From the NCBI GenBank assembly GCA_020635955.1, contig JACJYW010000011.1, forward strand, positions 62,001 through 126,000: 64,000 nt of DNA. The letters are read 5' to 3'. Made by a program: the position numbers and the translations under genes. Shown here in pieces: positions 60,928-64,000 of the stretch. Under the pieces are notes generated by a model that was given only the letters and a program-made list of their open reading frames with translations, was not told the origin of the DNA and made no database searches. Position 1 is the stretch's first letter, and every line of letters starts with the position of its first letter. Source of the stretch: Crocinitomicaceae bacterium (GTDB taxonomy: Bacteria > Bacteroidota > Bacteroidia > Flavobacteriales_D > Crocinitomicaceae).

Positions 60928-62739
60928 TTATAAGCGAGAGTAGCTCAGTTGGTAGAGCGCGACCTTGCCAAGGTCGAGGTCGCGGGTTCGAACCCCGTCT
61001 CCCGCTCGCCAAACCACGGACTTCTGCCTGAAGTCCAGAACATTCTCCCTCGGGAGAGGTTGCTCGGGTGGTGGAATTGGTAGACACGCAGGACTTAAAA
61101 TCCTGTGGCCATTAGGCTGTACGGGTTCAAGTCCCGTCCCGAGTACTAGCCGGGACAAGCTCTTAAATTTAGAGCTTGTCCCTTTTTTCTTTCCCGCCAC
61201 ATCCCTTTGATGACGTACGATTGAAGCGAACAGATAATTTATTCTGTTGGTTCGATAATCGTGATTTTCATGATCATACAAGATCCCCTCTGGAAACACC
61301 ATTTTTTGGATGCGCCTTTTTTCTTCAAGATCACCAGAAGCCCACAATTGTGGGATATTCAAGGCTTTTTGAACTGCGTTTTCTATGGCTTTTTCAAGGT
61401 TCGATAAATTAAATTCGGAATCCCTGATTTCCATATTCATTTCAGTAAGTTCCTGATCAAACTGACCTCTGTATTTTTCATAGAGTTCTCTTTCAATTTC
61501 ACCTAAGACAAATCGTTTTTCCATTCCTTCAATATTCTTTTCCAACGTGGAAACTTTCTTCTCCAGAGCTAGAATTTCATTGATACTTTCCTGATGTTGG
61601 GCTATAAACTCTTCAATTAGAATTTGCTTTAATGGCGCTTCCCATTTTTCATCCGTTAGTTGAAATTCTCCCAAAAGTTCTTCAAACAGGGAGTGCATCT
61701 TTTTAGCACTCACATTCTCTTTACTCCCTGCTCGGTTATTCTTATAATAGTAAAGCCCTTTCTTTTTAACCAAATAACCCGTATAGGCTGTACCACAACT
61801 CTCGGCAAATACAAACTGCTTTAAAGGAAGATTTTCATCATCCTTTTTATGCTTAACTCCTTTTCCTGTACTCCTTAATAGTCCATTTACCTTTAGAAAC
61901 AGTTCTCTTGATACCAAAGGAGGGTGTTTCGTATCAGTAATTACCTCACCTGGAATAAGTGAACTTACAATAAGTCCACAATAAAATGGATTGCTGAAGT
62001 AATGCCCTAGTTTTTTCCCTCCCTTGTTCCATCCATACTTTTTAAGTCGCCTTGCAATTTCAGCATGAGTAAGATTATGTTTAGCCTTTAACTCAAAGGC
62101 TTTCTTTAAAAACTCCCCATCTTTGTTGATGACATACTCCGGAATCATTTTCTTTCCCGGATTCAGGTTTGAATAACCAAAAGGAGGATAACCTGTCCAA
62201 TAGCCATTTCGTAGTTTTCTACGCATACCGTTTGAACAATCCCGCTTTCGATCTTCATTGTCCATACGTGCCATTTCAAGGCACAGGCGTTCAAGAAATT
62301 CTCCTGCCGGAGTGGAGGTGTCAATATTTTCCGTTGCAGAGATTAGATGCACACCGCTGTTTCTTACATCAAGGTAACTAGTGTTAACTCCAGTTCTTGA
62401 AAATCGCTTTATGTTATAAATGATGATATACTTAACCTGTTTGTTTCTCTTTAGGTAAGACAGCATTCGTTGAAATTCTTTTCTATCATCTGTTTTTGCA
62501 GATTCATAGCTGCCTCCAAAATATTCTACAATATCCAAACCTCTGACACGAGCCGTATTTTCAATAAATTCTTCCTGTACCTCCAATGATAAACCAAGTT
62601 CTTGTTCGACACTGGAAACCCGTGTATAAGAAACGGCTAAATTTCCTTCCCGAATTTTGCGGACATGCTTTTTACTTTTACTTGGTTGCCTTTCATTGGC
62701 TATTTTCCAAAAAACATCTAACTCCTTGTTCTTACTCAT
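60928..62739 (-). CDS. large serine recombinase whose frame runs into tRNA genes
   Basis: 603 codons. Residues 1-510 are a normal large serine recombinase: catalytic domain (YTRVSSVEQ, Ser42; IYNIKRFSRTG), recombinase domain (RKRDCSNGMRRKLRNGYWTGYPPFGY ... YFSNPFYCGLIVSS), a reduced zinc-ribbon-like part (FVFAESCGTAYTGYLVKKKGLYYYKNN, only one clear Cys), a coiled coil (about 375-470), and a C-terminal FPEGILYDHENHDYRTNRINYLFASI. The last about 90 codons are antisense to the tRNA terminator, tRNA-Leu (GLEPVQPNGHRIL) and tRNA-Gly (GVRTRDLDLG), and are not ancestral protein. It integrates or excises the element that extends to the right. Confidence 0.87.
   Translation of the reverse strand: MSKNKELDVFWKIANERQPSKSKKHVRKIREGNLAVSYTRVSSVEQELGLSLEVQEEFIENTARVRGLDIVEYFGGSYESAKTDDRKEFQRMLSYLKRNKQVKYIIIYNIKRFSRTGVNTSYLDVRNSGVHLISATENIDTSTPAGEFLERLCLEMARMDNEDRKRDCSNGMRRKLRNGYWTGYPPFGYSNLNPGKKMIPEYVINKDGEFLKKAFELKAKHNLTHAEIARRLKKYGWNKGGKKLGHYFSNPFYCGLIVSSLIPGEVITDTKHPPLVSRELFLKVNGLLRSTGKGVKHKKDDENLPLKQFVFAESCGTAYTGYLVKKKGLYYYKNNRAGSKENVSAKKMHSLFEELLGEFQLTDEKWEAPLKQILIEEFIAQHQESINEILALEKKVSTLEKNIEGMEKRFVLGEIERELYEKYRGQFDQELTEMNMEIRDSEFNLSNLEKAIENAVQKALNIPQLWASGDLEEKRRIQKMVFPEGILYDHENHDYRTNRINYLFASIVRHQRDVAGKKKGTSSKFKSLSRLVLGTGLEPVQPNGHRILSPACLPIPPPEQPLPRENVLDFRQKSVVWRAGDGVRTRDLDLGKVALYQLSYSRL
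60934..61006 (+). tRNA. tRNA-Gly (GCC) with an acceptor-stem mismatch
   Basis: 73 nt. D arm GCTCAGTTGGTAGAGC, anticodon stem CGACC/GGTCG with loop TTGCCAA (anticodon GCC at 60967-60969) and T arm CGGGTTCGAACCCCG are intact. The acceptor GCGAGAG pairs with CTCCCGC except for an A-C clash at the fourth pair (60937 with 61002). CCA is not encoded. Fifty-five bp downstream lies tRNA-Leu, probably in the same transcript. Confidence 0.9.
61062..61145 (+). tRNA. tRNA-Leu (TAA)
   Basis: 84 nt. Acceptor GCTCGGG pairs with CCCGAGT (a terminal G-T pair), discriminator A. Anticodon stem CAGGA/TCCTG with loop CTTAAAA gives anticodon TAA at 61096-61098. The long variable arm TGGCCATTAGGCTGTA and T arm CGGGTTCAAGTCCCG mark a type II tRNA. 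A strong terminator follows. Confidence 0.95.
61152..61188 (+). terminator. Rho-independent terminator of the tRNA-Gly-tRNA-Leu transcript
   Basis: GGGACAAGCTCT, seven-base loop, AGAGCTTGTCCC: a perfect 12-pair stem followed by six T. It lies inside the open frame of the recombinase on the other strand. Confidence 0.92.
61180..61215. other. likely junction between tRNA locus and integrated element
   Basis: Bases to the left are the tRNA terminator's T tract; bases to the right begin the recombinase's conserved C-terminal coding part. Since the recombinase frame runs on through terminator and both tRNAs, the chromosome-element boundary must lie about here. The 2-bp crossover core of a serine recombinase cannot be located without the other element end or an empty site. 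Confidence 0.35.
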
Positions 62740-63004
62740 AACTCTTAATTTTTTTCTCTCTGTTTAACTGCTTGATTATAATCGCTCCCAACTCCCTAAG
62801 CTGCTCAATAACTTTCTCTGCCATTTCATCTGAAAGGTTTTCAAAACCTTTCATTGCTTTTAAGGATTGGACTGTCAGTTTTGCTTTGCATTTTTGTTTA
62901 AAGACTTTTAGTTTCTGAATCTCTTTTCTAATCTTTTGTTTTCTTAACTCATTTTTGTTTTTCCTGTTTAAATCACTCATCTTATTTAACACATTATCCA
63001 ACAA
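62732..63004 (-). CDS. small basic element protein
   Basis: 90 residues, overlapping the recombinase start by eight bases, so the two are translated together. Strongly basic N-terminal half (NRKNKNELRKQKIRKEIQKLKVFKQKCKAK) predicts a charged helix or coiled coil. The rest (KAMKGFENLSDEMAEKVIEQLRELGAIIIKQLNREKK) is helical with an 'L-S-D-E-x-A-E-x-V-I-E-Q-L-R-x-L' amphipathic segment. A Met eight codons inside is an alternative start. No known family; a DNA-binding accessory or regulator of the recombinase is plausible. Confidence 0.65.
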   Translation of the reverse strand: MLDNVLNKMSDLNRKNKNELRKQKIRKEIQKLKVFKQKCKAKLTVQSLKAMKGFENLSDEMAEKVIEQLRELGAIIIKQLNREKKIKSYE

Positions 63005-63138
63005 CCTCAGTTTTTCTGATAGTAATTGGAATCCATCTCAACTAGTTCTGGTTTTTCCAGTAGCCTCTTTATAAAATGATGATCCTAAACACACACGCTA
63101 AGAACCAATCTTTATCTTATTTAAGCAGTGACGTAAAA

Positions 63139-64000
63139 CTATTTATGTTTGGTTTTACGTTTTACGCTTACAATTTTTCCGTTTTCCGTTTTGCAGGATA
63201 TTTCCTGATAACTCCCCCTCCTGATTAAATCAACAAGTTTTCCCTTTGTCTCTTTCACATCTATTATTTCTTCCGTCTCCATTAAACTCACCGAACCGTT
63301 TATGAATTTTATGTACAGTGAACTGATACCTCCCTCACGCACAAGGTCAATTATCTTTCGCTCATCCTTGCTGATCTGATCTACTTCGTTTTCTTCTTTG
63401 AGATCATACAGATCCTCCGACCAGATAAAGTTCTTTACCACATAGTTCAGCGGAAAACTGATATAAGGTTCGTTAACTACATGATCAGATACAAACAAAT
63501 CTTTTGAGGGGTTTTCATCAAAAACAAAACAATCTCCACTTTTGGTTATTCCTAAATGGGTATTGCTTCTTCCAAAAATGGTACTTGACACCAAAGCTGA
63601 CAAAATGGTATTTACTAATGAAACTTCCTTTCCCTCATCTAAGGCAACAACATCATTCACTTTTTCAATCTCGCCTTTAAAGGCTTTTGTAAATTTTTCA
63701 AATTCATCAAAGTCCTCTCCTTCTTCTTTAAGTGATTCATAGAACTCCACTAAATCCATTTCATCCAATAAAAAACTTTTAAGACGGAGAATTGCAGCAA
63801 TCGAAAGACCAAAATCCCTTAGTTCCATCACTAGCTTTAACCAAACGTATTCTAGCCCATTGTACTTACGACGGAATTTACTCTTTCGCTCTCTGAGGTA
63901 AATACCTGCCTTTGTCCAGTCAAAGGCTGTCTTTGCTGTAAGACCAATATCACTTAGCTCGAAATGTTCATTGTAAAGCAAATCAGTCAATCGCCTTATT
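63139..64000 (-). CDS. MerR-like HTH protein of the element, 5' end outside the window
   Basis: The frame is open to the window edge. A TTG at 63990 could start it, but codons for Ile-Arg-Arg precede it, so the true start is probably beyond the edge. The visible N-terminus reads as a MerR-like helix-turn-helix (FELSDIGLTAKTAFDWTKAGIYLRERKSKFRRKYNGLEYVWLKLVMELRDFGLSIAAILRLKSFL). The middle and C-terminal part (to residue 283) has a possible beta-hairpin repeat (GGISSLYIKFINGSVSLMETEEI, then RRGSYQEISCKTENGKIVSVKRK). Such proteins occur next to Bacteroidota recombinases; function unknown, likely regulatory. Confidence 0.72.
   Translation of the reverse strand, partial: IRRLTDLLYNEHFELSDIGLTAKTAFDWTKAGIYLRERKSKFRRKYNGLEYVWLKLVMELRDFGLSIAAILRLKSFLLDEMDLVEFYESLKEEGEDFDEFEKFTKAFKGEIEKVNDVVALDEGKEVSLVNTILSALVSSTIFGRSNTHLGITKSGDCFVFDENPSKDLFVSDHVVNEPYISFPLNYVVKNFIWSEDLYDLKEENEVDQISKDERKIIDLVREGGISSLYIKFINGSVSLMETEEIIDVKETKGKLVDLIRRGSYQEISCKTENGKIVSVKRKTKHK

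Noticed and set aside
61062..61145. tRNA-Leu as the direct attachment site of the element
   Set aside because: The tRNA and its terminator are complete and the recombinase is of the serine type, which rarely targets tRNA ends; no direct repeat of the tRNA 3' end is seen inside the window.
60965..61210. Plus-strand open frame over tRNA-Gly and tRNA-Leu
   Set aside because: It reads through two good tRNA genes; the peptide is a known type of spurious translation.

Overview
The window looks like a chromosomal segment of a member of the Bacteroidota, most likely a flavobacterium-type marine or freshwater organism (inference). The support is: type IX secretion (T9SS) C-terminal sorting domains of both type A and type B, a PorP/SprF-family protein, Bacteroidota-type promoters (TTTG, about 19 bp, TAnnTTTG), AT-rich DNA, many short AT-rich intergenic regions with T-tract terminators, and typical housekeeping genes (long-form urocanate hydratase, PIN-PhoH, HldD, CBS-NadK-PdxJ). 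No rRNA or CRISPR array is present. Three intact tRNA genes are seen (Asp-GTC, Gly-GCC, Leu-TAA), plus one broken tRNA-Gly copy.

Layout. 1-9.4 kb: rnhB, two tandem paralogous secreted proteins, DsbD, a DUF2306 membrane protein, YidD with a zinc-finger partner, a DUF58 protein, tRNA-Asp and an SQOR-type sulfide:quinone oxidoreductase. 9.4-25.5 kb: the most interesting block. It holds a hybrid histidine kinase with its own Hpt domain, a stand-alone receiver, three SiaC/DUF1987 paralogues, a 1606-residue type B T9SS surface protein with seven tandem Ig-like repeats, its PorP/SprF partner, a PD40/PKD protein, an uncharacterised secreted protein, and a membrane-anchored propeller-SpoIIE (PP2C) phosphatase. 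I read this as a signalling module (phosphorelay plus SiaC-type phosphoprotein switch) physically joined to a secreted adhesin or motility-type export cassette. 25.5-47.9 kb: mixed housekeeping and surface genes (T9SS type A proteins, radical SAM, MuiA-like DUF4139, HldD, Bax inhibitor, HutU, MscS, SpoU methyltransferase, MutS, TyrS, PhoH). 47.9-52.5 kb: an 8-bp G-rich tandem array next to nadK-CBS, divergent from pdxJ-hydrolase. 52.5-60.7 kb: a compact minus-strand operon (rimK, aspartoacylase family, NAD epimerase, steroid 5-alpha-reductase-like), a LuxE-like protein, and the overlapping ppk1-ppx pair.

60.7-64 kb: a tRNA locus with a fossil tRNA-Gly carrying GC-rich palindromes, followed by the edge of an integrated element. 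The element carries a large serine recombinase whose reading frame runs out of the element through the tRNA terminator, tRNA-Leu and tRNA-Gly, a small basic coiled-coil-like protein, and a MerR-like HTH protein open at the window edge. The element continues beyond the window.

Starts were chosen by protein family, signal peptides and available codons. Several genes appear to use TTG or GTG. All family assignments are from recognition of motifs by eye; no database search was run.
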